Assembly (NCBI GenBank): GCA_003136415.1
Contig: PLEI01000052.1
Coordinates: forward strand, 1 to 41,544
DNA from: Acidimicrobiaceae bacterium
GTDB taxonomy: Bacteria; Actinomycetota; Acidimicrobiia; Acidimicrobiales; RAAP-2
Direction of reading: 5' to 3'
Length of the DNA: 41,544 bases
A program made the translations under genes and the position numbers. Every line of letters begins with the position of its first letter. Positions within the stretch are counted from its first letter, which is position 1. Positions 1 to 9,835 of this stretch are shown here, one piece after another. Under the pieces are notes generated by a model. It made no database searches. It was not told the DNA's origin and saw nothing but the letters and a program-made list of their open reading frames with translations.

Positions 1-806
1 GCCTGCACCCCGACATCTACGACCGTTTCGGTGGTGCGACGCCCGAGGCCCTGGTCGAGTCGGCGCGACTCGAGCTCGCCTATTTTGAAGAAGTCGGCTT
101 TGACGACGTGAAGATTTCGGTGAAGGCGTCATCGGTCGCGACGATGATCGCCGCCTATCGACTCGCCTCGGAGACTTTCGACCATCCGTTGCACCTGGGC
201 GTCACCGAAGCCGGCCCGTTGCCCGGGGGCCTCTTGAAGGGCACCGCCGGAATCGGCACGCTACTCGCCGAGGGCATTGGCGACACGTTGCGCTACTCAC
301 TCACCGCCGACCCCGTCGAAGAAGCCAAGGCCGGTCGTCAGTTGCTCGAGGTGCTGGGCCTGCGCGAGCGCACCGGTCTCGACCTCATTGCGTGTCCGAG
401 TTGTGGTCGGGCCGAGGTCGACGTTATCAAGGTCGCCACCGAGGCCCAGACGGCCCTGTCGGCCCTGGATATTCCCATTCAAGTAGCGGTGATGGGTTGC
501 GTGGTCAATGGCCCCGGCGAGGCGCGCCACGCGGACCTCGGCATCGCCGCGGGCAAACGCCGCGGGCACCTCTTCATTCGCGGTCAGATCATTCGCGTGG
601 TGCCCGAGGACGAGATGGTGGAGGCCCTCGTCGAAGAGGCGCAAAAGATCGCCAAGGAGGGTATCGAGGCCCGGCTGGCGGCGCGCGACGAGTCGGCCGA
701 GGCCGAAGCCGCAGCGGACCGGGCCGAACTTCTTGACGCCAAGGGTGCCAACGCCAACAACGCCACGCAGATCATCGAGCGAATCCGTCGTCGCGACGAG
801 CGCTAA
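1..806 (+). CDS. ispG: 4-hydroxy-3-methylbut-2-enyl diphosphate synthase (IspG/GcpE), 3' part
   Basis: The reading frame is open from the left edge, so the N-terminal part of the gene lies outside the window. IspG is an iron-sulfur enzyme of the non-mevalonate (MEP) isoprenoid pathway and converts ME-cPP to HMBPP. The visible part carries the cluster-ligand region CPSCGRAEVD and the second conserved stretch VMGCVVNGPGEA, which together give the three cysteines expected for the 4Fe-4S cluster. The tail after the conserved core is charged and Ala/Glu rich, and I assign it no function. The ORF-track start at 108 is an internal GTG, not the real start. Identification is firm from these motifs. 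Confidence 0.95.
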   Translation, partial: LHPDIYDRFGGATPEALVESARLELAYFEEVGFDDVKISVKASSVATMIAAYRLASETFDHPLHLGVTEAGPLPGGLLKGTAGIGTLLAEGIGDTLRYSLTADPVEEAKAGRQLLEVLGLRERTGLDLIACPSCGRAEVDVIKVATEAQTALSALDIPIQVAVMGCVVNGPGEARHADLGIAAGKRRGHLFIRGQIIRVVPEDEMVEALVEEAQKIAKEGIEARLAARDESAEAEAAADRAELLDAKGANANNATQIIERIRRRDER

Positions 807-860
807 TTAGAGCGTTCGGCGCCGATTCACTAGGCTCAGTCCACGTCGAAGAGGAGAAGT

Positions 861-2270
<1,410 letters not shown>

Positions 2271-2326
2271 GGATTTCTCCTCGTCAGGGGGTTCCTACGG
2301 GCCCGATCAGTCGGGGCGTGCGACGG

Positions 2327-2355
2327 TTGTTACCATTAGACGAAACTGCTACAAT
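2327..2355 (+). promoter_or_regulatory. Promoter of the rimP-nusA-infB operon
   Basis: TTGTTA at 2327-2332 and TACAAT at 2350-2355 are separated by exactly 17 bp, a near-consensus housekeeping sigma-70-type promoter. It lies about 100 bp upstream of rimP and directly upstream of a terminator-like hairpin, so transcripts would begin near 2362 and pass through that hairpin before reaching rimP. Confidence 0.75.
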
Positions 2356-2393
2356 TGAAGCCGACAGTCCGCTCAGGACGTTTGGACTCGTTT

Positions 2394-2423
2394 AAGCGCG
2401 GGCCTCGGGCCCGCGCTTTTTCT
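2394..2423 (+). terminator. Intrinsic terminator / attenuator in the rimP leader
   Basis: AAGCGCGGGCC at 2394-2404 pairs perfectly with GGCCCGCGCTT at 2408-2418 across a TCG loop. A T-rich run (TTTTCTTT) follows. It lies between the promoter at 2327-2355 and rimP, about 35 nt after the expected transcription start, so it is placed to attenuate the whole operon. It could also end readthrough from proS. NusA, encoded downstream, acts at such hairpins, so feedback control is a reasonable inference. Confidence 0.75.
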
Positions 2424-2457
2424 TTGTCCGAACGCTGGTGGCATAGAGAGGAGAGGC

Positions 2458-2952
2458 ATGGAATTAGAGACCCCATTGCGCTCGCTCCTATCCAGCCTCG
2501 GACTGGATCTCTACGATCTCGAACTCGCCAAAGGCACGCTCAGCATCACCGTGAACAAGACCGGCGGCGTGGATTTGGAGGCCCTGACCAAGGCAAATAG
2601 GGCCATCTCGGAATGGCTGGACCTCAATGACCCCATTCCCGGACGTTTCACTCTTGATGTTTCGAGTCCCGGCTTGGAGCGCCGTCTGCGTACCGCCGAG
2701 CATTTTCGCTCGGCGCTGGGTGAAGTGGTGACGCTACGCGAGCAGCGCGAGGGACTCGCCACGCGTCGCCTCGAGGGCCCGCTGCTCACGGTGGGCGATA
2801 CCACCGTGACCCTGGCGGACAAGAGCGTCGGTGAGGTCGAGGTGTCTATCGCATCGGTGGAGCGCGCGCGCACGGTGTTTCAGTGGGGCGGCGAAGCCAA
2901 GCCGTCGCCCTCTCGCGGCAAATCATCGACAACGACGAGCAAGAAAGGCTAA
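2458..2952 (+). CDS. rimP: Ribosome maturation factor RimP
   Basis: RimP assists assembly of the 30S ribosomal subunit. The 164-residue protein carries the family signature DVSSPGLERRLRTAEHF (about residues 62-78), followed by a small C-terminal SH3-like domain. The last 20 or so residues are a low-complexity Lys/Ser/Thr tail. ATG at 2458 has a purine-rich AGAGGAGAGG just upstream. It is the first gene of the rimP-nusA-ylxR-infB-rbfA-truB-ribF run, a classic bacterial operon, and only 3 bp separate it from nusA. Identification is firm. Confidence 0.95.
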   Translation: MELETPLRSLLSSLGLDLYDLELAKGTLSITVNKTGGVDLEALTKANRAISEWLDLNDPIPGRFTLDVSSPGLERRLRTAEHFRSALGEVVTLREQREGLATRRLEGPLLTVGDTTVTLADKSVGEVEVSIASVERARTVFQWGGEAKPSPSRGKSSTTTSKKG

Positions 2953-2955
2953 GAC

Positions 2956-4185
2956 ATGGCGAATTTCGAATTTTTAGAAGCCCTCGGACAGATTGCGCGT
3001 GACCAGAACATCGACGAGGGGGAGCTCCTGATTGCTCTGGCCAACGCCCTGTTGGCCGCGTACAAGCGACGCCCTGACTCCGCCGAGGACGCCGAAGTCG
3101 AAATCAACCCCGAAACCGGCGAAATCAAGGTATGGGGCCTGGAGCTCGACCTTGAGGGGAACGTCACTCGCGAGTGGGACGCCACCCCCGAGGACTTTGG
3201 TCGTATCGCCGCCCAGACGGCCAAGCAAGTACTGATGCAACTGATTCGCGACATCCAGCGTCGTCAGATGTACGAGGAGTTCGCCAACCGCGAGGGCGAT
3301 ATCGTTTCGGGCACCGTCCAACAGAACGACAACCGCTACACCTTGCTCGACCTCGGTCGCGTCGAGGCCCTGCTGCCCCAGGCCGAGCAGATCGCCTTCG
3401 AGCGCTACGAGCACGGCGCGCGCGTCAAGGTGTACATCGTCGAGGTGCGCAAAACCAACAAGGGCCCCCAGATCGTGGTGAGCCGCACGCACCCCGCCCT
3501 GGTCGCCAAGCTCTTCGAGATCGAAGTGCCGGAGATTGCCAACGGCATCGTCGAAATCAAGGCGCTGGCGCGCGAGCCCGGTCACCGCTCGAAGATTGCC
3601 GTAGCGTCCAATGACAACATGGTCGACCCCGTCGGTGCCTGCGTGGGTGCACGCGGTTCGCGCGTGCGCAACATCACCAATGAACTTCGCTCGGAGCGCA
3701 TCGACGTCGTGCCCTACAGTGACGACCCCATTGCGTTCATCCAGGCCGCGCTGGCACCCGCGCGCGTGCGTGAAGTGCGGCTCAACGAGGAAGAGGGCAT
3801 TGCCACCGTTATCGTGCACGACCAGCAGCTCTCGCTGGCCATTGGCAAAGAGGGCCAGAACGCGCGTCTGGCCGCTCGCCTCACCGGTTGGCGTATCGAC
3901 ATCCGCTCCGAGAACGAGGGCGAAGACGAAGTGGTCGAGGAAGTCTGGACCGAGGGCGGTGTCGTGGTCGACGAAGTCGTCACCGTGGTGCACGACGAGC
4001 ACGCGCACGATCACGACCCCGTCACCGAGGTTTTCACCGACGGGGTCATCCTGGTGGAGGAGACCGTCGACGTCGTCGGTGACGACGCGGGGCACCAAGT
4101 TCGCATCGTTGACGAGGTCGTCGTGGACGAAAACGGCACCGAAGTGGAAGTACTCGAAGTCGAAGTCGTGGAGGACGAGGTATAA
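2956..4185 (+). CDS. nusA: Transcription termination/antitermination factor NusA
   Basis: NusA binds RNA polymerase and nascent RNA to modulate pausing, termination and antitermination. The 409-residue protein has the N-terminal polymerase-binding domain, an S1 domain (around GDIVSGTVQQNDNRYTLLDLG) and two KH domains, with VGARGSRVRNI and AIGKEGQNARLAARLTG as the clearest GXXG segments. After the second KH there is an unusual tail of about 80 residues that is very rich in Asp, Glu and Val and has a His-rich patch (HDEHAHDHD). The proteobacterial AR repeats are absent. The gene ends GTA TAA, and the TAA overlaps the inferred start of ylxR. Confidence 0.96.
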   Translation: MANFEFLEALGQIARDQNIDEGELLIALANALLAAYKRRPDSAEDAEVEINPETGEIKVWGLELDLEGNVTREWDATPEDFGRIAAQTAKQVLMQLIRDIQRRQMYEEFANREGDIVSGTVQQNDNRYTLLDLGRVEALLPQAEQIAFERYEHGARVKVYIVEVRKTNKGPQIVVSRTHPALVAKLFEIEVPEIANGIVEIKALAREPGHRSKIAVASNDNMVDPVGACVGARGSRVRNITNELRSERIDVVPYSDDPIAFIQAALAPARVREVRLNEEEGIATVIVHDQQLSLAIGKEGQNARLAARLTGWRIDIRSENEGEDEVVEEVWTEGGVVVDEVVTVVHDEHAHDHDPVTEVFTDGVILVEETVDVVGDDAGHQVRIVDEVVVDENGTEVEVLEVEVVEDEV

Positions 4186-4448
4186 GCCCGGTTCGGACCT
4201 GCGTGGTTTGTCGCCGGCGCCGCGAGGAGGCCGACCTGCAACGAGCGGGTCGTACCCCGAGCGGAGCCTGGTACCTCGGTCGGGGCACCGGACGAGGGCT
4301 GTGGTGGTGCCGCGACGGGGAGTGCGGGTCGGGTGTGAACCTGGCCCATTCGTCGCGGTCTCTGCGGTGTTCGTTGCGTGAAGTGGACGTCGTAGCGTTG
4401 CGTGAGGTCGCGCAGCGCTCGAAAACGGTTGTAGTTGTGGAAGAATAG
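4182..4448 (+). CDS. ylxR: YlxR-family RNA-binding protein, apparent AUA start
   Basis: YlxR is a small nucleic-acid-binding protein nearly always encoded between nusA and infB. The family motif RTCVxCR is present as PVRTCVVCRRRR, followed by the typical GRGT...WWCRDGEC...N...A region. The ORF track begins at GTG 4203, but that start would remove RTC. The frame is open back to a TGA at 4110, with no ATG, GTG or TTG before 4203. ATA at 4182 would give M-S-P-V-R-T-C, the usual N terminus, and forms an ATAA overlap with the nusA stop. I therefore place the start there; a sequence error or a GTG 4203 start remain possible. Confidence 0.75.
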   Translation: MSPVRTCVVCRRRREEADLQRAGRTPSGAWYLGRGTGRGLWWCRDGECGSGVNLAHSSRSLRCSLREVDVVALREVAQRSKTVVVVEE

Positions 4449-4493
4449 AGAACTGTGCTTGCGAACTGCGAGCACACGATTCAAGGGAATGTT

Positions 4494-7169
4494 TTGGCGC
4501 AGAAGAAGATCCGGGTACACGAGCTCTCCAAGGAGCTCGGTCTAACGAGCAAGGAGTTGCTCGCGCTCGCCCAGACCCTGGGCATTGGCGCCTCGAGCCC
4601 CTCCGCCTCGATTGAGGACGCCCAGGCTGACCGCATCCGCCGCAAGGCCGATAACGAGGGATTACGCCGTGCGGTGGCCCCCGAAGAGCCCGTGAAGACC
4701 AAGACGCCTCGCGCCGTGACCACCCGGTCCGAAGCGGTCGAGACTCCCGCGACGACCACGGTCGTGAGCGAGGCACCGGTGGTTGCGGTAGCGCCGACGG
4801 CCGATGTTGCGACCGCCGAGGCTCCACGCGTCGTGCGAAGCCGCCCCGCGGCCGTTCCCAAGCCGGCGCCGCCGCGCGTGGCCCCGACTGAGGGGCCCAC
4901 GACCATTCGACCCACCCAGCGTCCCACGACTGGTGACAACGGCGAGGCACCGACTGCCACGCGCCCGCCGCTCTCGCAGAGTGGCCGTCCCATTCCGCCA
5001 CCCCCGGGACGTCCTATTAGCCCTACGGGCCGTCCCATTCCGCCACCCCCGGGCGTTCGCCGCCCCGGCGGACCCGGTGCCCCGTCGTCGAGTCGTCCCA
5101 GTGGTCCCGGCGGACCTCGACCCATGAGCGCTCGCCCCTCGACCGGCGGACCACCTCGTACGGGAGGACCGTCTCGCCCCGGTGGTGGCACCGGTTTTGG
5201 CGGCGCTCGCCCCGGAGCTCCCGCGGGAGGCCCCGCCGCCGGTCCCGGTCGCGGGGGCCCCGCCAATCGTGGCAGCGGTGGACCTCGCGGGTCCCAGCGC
5301 AAGACCACGCGCCGTCGCCGTCGCAACGTTGAAGAGCTCGAGCCGACCCAGATGACCACGTGGCAGCCGAGTTCAGCTCCGGTGCCCGATGGCGACATCA
5401 TCATCGAGCGAGGTTCGACTGCCAAGGATGTCGGACCCAAGCTCAACCGCTCGGCCGCCGACATCATCCGCTTCCTCTTCCTACAAGGTGAGATCGTCAC
5501 CGCAGTGCAGGGGCTCAGCGACGACATGATCGAGCTCTACGCCGCCGAAGTCGGTGCGGCGGTCAAATTGGTGGACCCGGGCGAACAACAAGAGGCGGCG
5601 TTGCTCGCTCGCTTCTTCGACGAAGAGGACATGGACGAGGAGATCGAGGCTACGCCACGTCCGCCGGTCGTGACCGTCATGGGCCACGTTGACCACGGCA
5701 AGACCAAGTTGCTCGACCGCATCCGCAAGACCAACGTCGTCGCCAGCGAAGCGGGTGGCATCACCCAGCACATCGGCGCCTACCAAGTCTCGTGGCACGG
5801 CAAGTCCATCGCATTCCTCGACACCCCCGGACACGAAGCCTTCACCGCCATGCGCGCGCGCGGCGCCAAAGTGACGGACATCGTGATCTTGGTGGTCGCC
5901 GCCGACGACGGCGTCATGCCCCAGACCGTCGAAGCGATCAACCACGCGAAAGCGGCTGAAGTGCCGATCATCGTGGCGGTCAACAAGATCGACAAGGAGG
6001 ACGCCAACCCCGACCGTGTGCTCCAGCAGTTGAGCGAACACGGACTCGTTCCCGAGAAGTGGGGCGGAGACACCATCACCGTCGAGATTTCTGCGTTGCA
6101 GGGCCTCGGTATCGAGGACCTGCTCGAGCAGGTGCTGTTGGTGGCGGAACTCGCCGAACTTAAGGCCCGTGCGACTGGTCGTGCGACCGGTACCGTGCTC
6201 GAAGCCAACCTCGAGATCGGCCGCGGCCCCGTGGCCACGGTCATGGTCCAACAGGGTCTGCTGCGCGTGGGCGACCCGGTCGTCGCCGGCGCCGCCTACG
6301 GCAAGGTCAAGGCACTCATCAACGACCAGGGCAAGCAAATCAAGTCTGCGGGCCCTTCGACGCCGGTACAGATTCTCGGATTTTCCGAGCCGCCCTTCGC
6401 CGGTGACGAGATGCGCGTCGCCCGGGACTTGGGTAATGCCCGTTCACTGGCCGAGGCCCGCGCCCAGCGCGTGCGTCTGGTGGGTCACCAGCCCGTCGCG
6501 TCGGCCTCGGGCGCGCGTCTCGAGGACCTCTTCGAGCAGATTCAGCGCGGCGAGACCGCGACGCTCAATATTGTCTTGAAGGCCGACGTGCAGGGCTCGC
6601 TCGAGGCCTGCACCGAATCGCTGCGCAAGCTCGAACGCGACGACGTCAAACTCGTCATCGTTCACCGTGGCGTTGGCGGTATCACTGAGAATGATGTGCA
6701 GTTGGCCAAGGCCTCAACCGCGACGATCATCGGGTTCAATGTTCGCCCCGACCGGCGCAGTCGTGAATTGGCCGAGGCCGAAGGCGTGGAGATTCGCACC
6801 TACGAAATCATCTACAAGCTGATTGAGGAGATTGAGGCCGCGATGCTCGGTCTGTTGTCTCCGGTTTACGAAGAAGTGGTCACTGGCGAAGCCGAGGTGC
6901 GCGAAGTGTTCCGGGTTCCCAAGCTCGGCGCCATCGCCGGTTGCTTCGTTCGCGAAGGTGTCATCACGCGCGGATCGAAGGTGCGCTTCTTGCGCGAGGG
7001 CACCATCATCTGGAAGGGTTCGATTACGTCGCTTCGTCGCTTCAAGGACGACGCCCGAGAGGTTGCGGCTGGTTTCGAGTGCGGTATCGGGCTCTCGGAC
7101 TACCAGGACCTCAAGGACGGCGACATCATCGAGACCTTCGAAGAGCGCGAGATTCCGCGCACGTCCTAG
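4494..7169 (+). CDS. infB: Translation initiation factor IF-2
   Basis: IF-2 is the GTPase that places fMet-tRNA on the 30S subunit. The G domain shows [12 protein letters not shown] (about residue 396), DTPGHEAF and NKID, followed by the usual beta-barrel and C-terminal domains. I place the start at TTG 4494, after AAGGGA. This gives [16 protein letters not shown], the family N terminus; the upstream GTG at 4455 would add 13 residues and has a weaker ribosome site. Residues of roughly 90-280 are a Pro/Gly/Arg-rich linker with short repeats such as RPIPPPPG, common in actinobacterial IF-2. About 890 residues is normal for the phylum. The stop is 3 bp before rbfA. Confidence 0.96.
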   Translation: MAQKKIRVHELSKELGLTSKELLALAQTLGIGASSPSASIEDAQADRIRRKADNEGLRRAVAPEEPVKTKTPRAVTTRSEAVETPATTTVVSEAPVVAVAPTADVATAEAPRVVRSRPAAVPKPAPPRVAPTEGPTTIRPTQRPTTGDNGEAPTATRPPLSQSGRPIPPPPGRPISPTGRPIPPPPGVRRPGGPGAPSSSRPSGPGGPRPMSARPSTGGPPRTGGPSRPGGGTGFGGARPGAPAGGPAAGPGRGGPANRGSGGPRGSQRKTTRRRRRNVEELEPTQMTTWQPSSAPVPDGDIIIERGSTAKDVGPKLNRSAADIIRFLFLQGEIVTAVQGLSDDMIELYAAEVGAAVKLVDPGEQQEAALLARFFDEEDMDEEIEATPRPPVVTVMGHVDHGKTKLLDRIRKTNVVASEAGGITQHIGAYQVSWHGKSIAFLDTPGHEAFTAMRARGAKVTDIVILVVAADDGVMPQTVEAINHAKAAEVPIIVAVNKIDKEDANPDRVLQQLSEHGLVPEKWGGDTITVEISALQGLGIEDLLEQVLLVAELAELKARATGRATGTVLEANLEIGRGPVATVMVQQGLLRVGDPVVAGAAYGKVKALINDQGKQIKSAGPSTPVQILGFSEPPFAGDEMRVARDLGNARSLAEARAQRVRLVGHQPVASASGARLEDLFEQIQRGETATLNIVLKADVQGSLEACTESLRKLERDDVKLVIVHRGVGGITENDVQLAKASTATIIGFNVRPDRRSRELAEAEGVEIRTYEIIYKLIEEIEAAMLGLLSPVYEEVVTGEAEVREVFRVPKLGAIAGCFVREGVITRGSKVRFLREGTIIWKGSITSLRRFKDDAREVAAGFECGIGLSDYQDLKDGDIIETFEEREIPRTS
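4983..5053 (+). repeat. 26-bp in-frame direct repeat inside infB linker
   Basis: The same 26 bases, beginning GGCCGTCCCATTCC and ending CACCCCCGGG, occur at 4983-5008 and 5028-5053, 45 bp apart. Each copy encodes RPIPPPPG in the same frame. This is a recent-looking duplication within the low-complexity IF-2 linker and may vary in copy number between strains. Confidence 0.85.
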
Positions 7170-7172
7170 CCC

Positions 7173-7532
7173 ATGGCCCGTTCCTCGAGTCACCACCCCT
7201 ACCCCCGTTCGGCACGGGTCAACCAGATTCTGCGCGAGGTCATTTCCGAAGAACTGCTGCGCCTGGGCGACATTGATGAACGCCTGGGCTTTTTGACAGT
7301 CACCGGAGTGGAGACGACCGCCGACATGCGCCAGGCCATCGTCTACTTGGACTCGCTTGATCCGAGTCGATCCGAAGCGCTCGAGGAGCGCCGCGCCCAG
7401 ATTCAGAGTTCGGTGAACGCTCAGACTCGTCTCAAGCGCACTCCCAAATTGTCCTTCATGGCCGATCCGGCCATCGCCAGCGGCAACGCCGTGGAGGACG
7501 TTCTGCGCCGACAGCACCATGACGACGAGTAG
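7173..7532 (+). CDS. rbfA: 30S ribosome-binding factor RbfA
   Basis: RbfA is a small KH-like protein needed for late 16S rRNA processing and for cold adaptation. The 119-residue product begins with the expected R-x-x-R-V-N-Q-I-L-R-E-V-I-S-E-E-L pattern (ARVNQILREVISEELL) and contains the FLTVTGVETTADMRQAIVYL core. It ends without a long tail. ATG at 7173 lies 3 bp after the infB stop, so the genes are probably translationally coupled. Its 3' end overlaps truB by 14 bases. Its position in the operon supports the call. Confidence 0.93.
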   Translation: MARSSSHHPYPRSARVNQILREVISEELLRLGDIDERLGFLTVTGVETTADMRQAIVYLDSLDPSRSEALEERRAQIQSSVNAQTRLKRTPKLSFMADPAIASGNAVEDVLRRQHHDDE

Positions 7533-8412
7533 TGGCCTGCTGCTGATTGACAAACCCGCCGGGCTCACCAGCCACGACGTAGTGGCGCGGTTGCGCAAGT
7601 TGTTCAATGAACGGCGCATCGGACACGCCGGCACGCTCGACCCGATGGCCACTGGACTATTGGTCGTTGCGGTCGGCACATCGACGCGGCTGCTGCGATT
7701 CGCCCAGGCCCAGACGAAGCGCTACACCGGCACGGTTCGACTGGGGGTGGCGACCGATTCACTCGACGCCGACGGAACCGTCACGGCAACCGCCGCGGTG
7801 CCGGCGATCTCCCTCGAGGGGATCAACGCCGTCGCCGCCACGATGATCGGGCGCCAGAGCCAGGTGCCGCCGATGGTCTCGGCTCTCAAAGTGGGCGGCA
7901 AGCGACTTCACGAAATGGCGCGCGCGGGAATTGAGATCGAACGCACACCGCGCGAAATTGTGATCGAGAGCTTCGAGGTGAGCACCAACGCCGAGCGGGA
8001 CCAGTGGGACTTCGACGTGACGTGTTCGGTCGGGACCTACGTACGGGTCCTGCTGAGCGACTTGTCGGTGAACATCGGGACCGTGGGTCACTTGAGCGCA
8101 TTGCGACGAGTGTCGAGTGGAGCGCATCACGTGGACAATGCCCGCACGCTCGATGAACTCGCAGTCCTTGATGACGTGACGGTCGCCTTGGCGAGACCGG
8201 CTCAGTTGGTGGGCGAACTCGAGTCCACGGTGCTCGACGCGACGGACATCGCCAAGATGCGAATGGGTCAGCGCGTGGCCCTGACCGCATCCTTCGTGGA
8301 TGAGGAGATCGCCGCCCTGGACGCCGAGGGCGAATTGGTGGGGGTGCTGCGTCGTCGCGGAGAGTTGTGGAAGCCCGAGATCGTGATGGCCGGCGAAGCG
8401 GGCGCCCCGTGA
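7519..8412 (+). CDS. truB: tRNA pseudouridine(55) synthase TruB
   Basis: TruB makes pseudouridine 55 in the T-loop of tRNAs. The product shows the N-terminal motif GLLLIDKPAGLTSHDVV and the catalytic segment GHAGTLDPMATGLL, whose Asp is the nucleophile. It also has the RYTGTVRLG and VGTYVRVLLSDL blocks. At 297 residues it has normal length. ATG at 7519 lies inside the end of rbfA (14-base overlap), and the TGA stop forms a GTGA overlap with the ribF start. Identification is firm. Confidence 0.95.
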   Translation: MTTSSGLLLIDKPAGLTSHDVVARLRKLFNERRIGHAGTLDPMATGLLVVAVGTSTRLLRFAQAQTKRYTGTVRLGVATDSLDADGTVTATAAVPAISLEGINAVAATMIGRQSQVPPMVSALKVGGKRLHEMARAGIEIERTPREIVIESFEVSTNAERDQWDFDVTCSVGTYVRVLLSDLSVNIGTVGHLSALRRVSSGAHHVDNARTLDELAVLDDVTVALARPAQLVGELESTVLDATDIAKMRMGQRVALTASFVDEEIAALDAEGELVGVLRRRGELWKPEIVMAGEAGAP

Positions 8413-9359
8413 GGCTCAGTCGCTTCGATGCGGAACTACAGATTCCCAGTGTCGTCGCCTTCGGGGTATTTGACGGATTGCACCTCGGACACCAAGCGCT
8501 GATCGCCCACGTCGTACGACTGGCGAAGGAGGTGTCGGCCACGGCGAGCATCATCACCTTTGATCCGCACCCGGCGCTGGTCTTGTCGCGCGCCACGGCG
8601 CCGCGGCTGATTGGAACCCTGGAACAGCGCCTCGAGGGGCTTGATCGACTCGGCATTGAACAGGTCGGCGTCCTGGGTTTTGATGAACTATCCGCTAGCG
8701 AGAGCGCCGTATCGTTCGTGCGGCGTGTTCTCGTGGGCCGACTCGGTGTGGCCGAGCTCGTGGTCGGCGACGACGTGCACTTCGGGCGCGACCGTGCGGG
8801 TGACATCGATCTGTTGACGCGCGAAGGCGCCCGCCACGGTTTTCGGGTGCACCACTCGCCCACTTACGGAGGTGAGCAGCGTTACAGCTCCACGCGAGTT
8901 CGTACGAGCCTTCACGCGGGCGACGTCGCCACGGCGGGCCAGATTCTGGGACGCCCCTTCGTCCTGCGTGGCACCGTCGTGCACGGCGACGCACGGGGGC
9001 GTGAACTGGGCTTTCCGACGGCGAACCTGCGCGTGGGGGAGCGACAGGTACTGCCGGCCCTGGGGATCTACGCGGCGGCAGTGCACCTCGCCAGCGGTGA
9101 GTGGCGCTGTGGCGCCGTCTCGATCAGCACTCGTCCACAGTTCTACGACAACGGTGGTGTCGTGGTGGAGGTTCACCTGCCTGAGTTCGAGGGCGATCTC
9201 TATGATCAGGTGCTCGACGTGGCGTTCTTAGAGCGACTGCGCGGCGAGGCGACGTTCGCGACTCTCGAGGAACTGCTGGCCCAAATGACGCTCGACGTGG
9301 TGAAAAGTGGGGAGATCTTCCAGGAATTTTCGCCCGCGGCCTCGGTCCTGCTAGGATAG
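8409..9359 (+). CDS. ribF: Bifunctional riboflavin kinase / FAD synthetase RibF
   Basis: RibF phosphorylates riboflavin to FMN and then adenylylates it to FAD. The N-terminal nucleotidyltransferase domain has GVFDGLHLGHQALI and ITFDPHP, and the C-terminal kinase domain has RGRELGFPTANL. GTG at 8409 overlaps the truB stop as GTGA and gives a 316-residue protein of normal length beginning MRLSRFDAELQIPS. The ORF-track start at 8367 lies deep in truB. The conserved GTRP segment of the kinase domain reads STRPQF here, a small deviation. In actinobacteria truB-ribF-rpsO is a common order. Confidence 0.94.
   Translation: MRLSRFDAELQIPSVVAFGVFDGLHLGHQALIAHVVRLAKEVSATASIITFDPHPALVLSRATAPRLIGTLEQRLEGLDRLGIEQVGVLGFDELSASESAVSFVRRVLVGRLGVAELVVGDDVHFGRDRAGDIDLLTREGARHGFRVHHSPTYGGEQRYSSTRVRTSLHAGDVATAGQILGRPFVLRGTVVHGDARGRELGFPTANLRVGERQVLPALGIYAAAVHLASGEWRCGAVSISTRPQFYDNGGVVVEVHLPEFEGDLYDQVLDVAFLERLRGEATFATLEELLAQMTLDVVKSGEIFQEFSPAASVLLG
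9349..9357 (+). promoter_or_regulatory. Candidate extended -10 promoter for rpsO
   Basis: TGCTAGGAT at the very end of ribF fits an extended -10 element (TGN then TAGGAT). No clear -35 is visible. A transcript from here would carry a leader of about 80 nt before rpsO, the usual place for S15 autoregulation. This is pattern evidence only. Confidence 0.4.
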
Positions 9360-9443
9360 AACTTCGGTCAGCGACGCTGATCGTGTGGGTCGTCACGTTG
9401 GCGACTCGCAACGGGACCCCCGACTCATAAGGCAAAAAACGTT

Positions 9444-9701
9444 ATGGCTGAGAAGCAGCAGATCATCAAGGACTACCAGGCTCACGCTACGGACACGGGC
9501 TCGCCCGAAGTCCAAATCGCGATTCTGACGGACCGGATCTCGCACCTCACCGAGCACCTCAAGGTTCACAAGGGTGATCATCACACCCGTCGCGGACTCA
9601 TGAAGCTCATTGGCCAGCGCCGCCGTCTGCTCGATTACGTGCAGCGCGGCAACGTGGAGCGTTACCGCGAGTTGATCGGCCGTCTCGGCATTCGTCGCTA
9701 A
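9444..9701 (+). CDS. rpsO: 30S ribosomal protein S15
   Basis: S15 binds the central domain of 16S rRNA early in 30S assembly. The 85-residue product has the full family signature, including [15 protein letters not shown] and [24 protein letters not shown], and ends GRLGIRR. It is slightly shorter than the usual 89 residues. ATG at 9444 follows a short AT-rich leader with only a weak AAGG. pnp lies 134 bp downstream across a hairpin, as in the rpsO-pnp arrangement known from E. coli and Streptomyces. Confidence 0.96.
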   Translation: MAEKQQIIKDYQAHATDTGSPEVQIAILTDRISHLTEHLKVHKGDHHTRRGLMKLIGQRRRLLDYVQRGNVERYRELIGRLGIRR

Positions 9702-9707
9702 CCGGTC

Positions 9708-9728
9708 CACGTCGACGCCGTCGACGTG
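9708..9728 (+). promoter_or_regulatory. rpsO-pnp intergenic hairpin, candidate RNA-processing site
   Basis: CACGTCGAC at 9708-9716 pairs perfectly with GTCGACGTG at 9720-9728 around a GCC loop. A second small stem (CCGAG/CTCGG) sits at 9739-9750. Neither is followed by a T run, so this is unlikely to be a simple terminator. In Streptomyces and E. coli, hairpins at this position are cut by RNase III and take part in PNPase autoregulation; the same role is inferred here. Confidence 0.6.
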
Positions 9729-9835
9729 ATCAACACATCCGAGCCCTCGGAGGCCAGTGGAGAACAGTCGCGACAAGCGACGGTTGCTCACTGGGATCCG
9801 GGCGGAGTGTTGCTAACCGCATAAGGAGCACATCC

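Noticed and set aside
4455-4493. GTG 4455 as the infB start
   Set aside because: It would add 13 residues not seen in the family N terminus. TTG 4494 has a better ribosome site and gives [12 protein letters not shown].
2974-5001. 675-residue minus-strand ORF over nusA and infB
   Set aside because: Antisense shadow of high-GC genes. nusA, ylxR and infB are recognisable on the plus strand, and the ORF has no ribosome site or family motif.
9360-9443. Defined S15-binding leader structure before rpsO
   Set aside because: Only a weak 4-5 bp stem (GTCG/CGAC) can be drawn, so I do not list a structured autoregulatory site.
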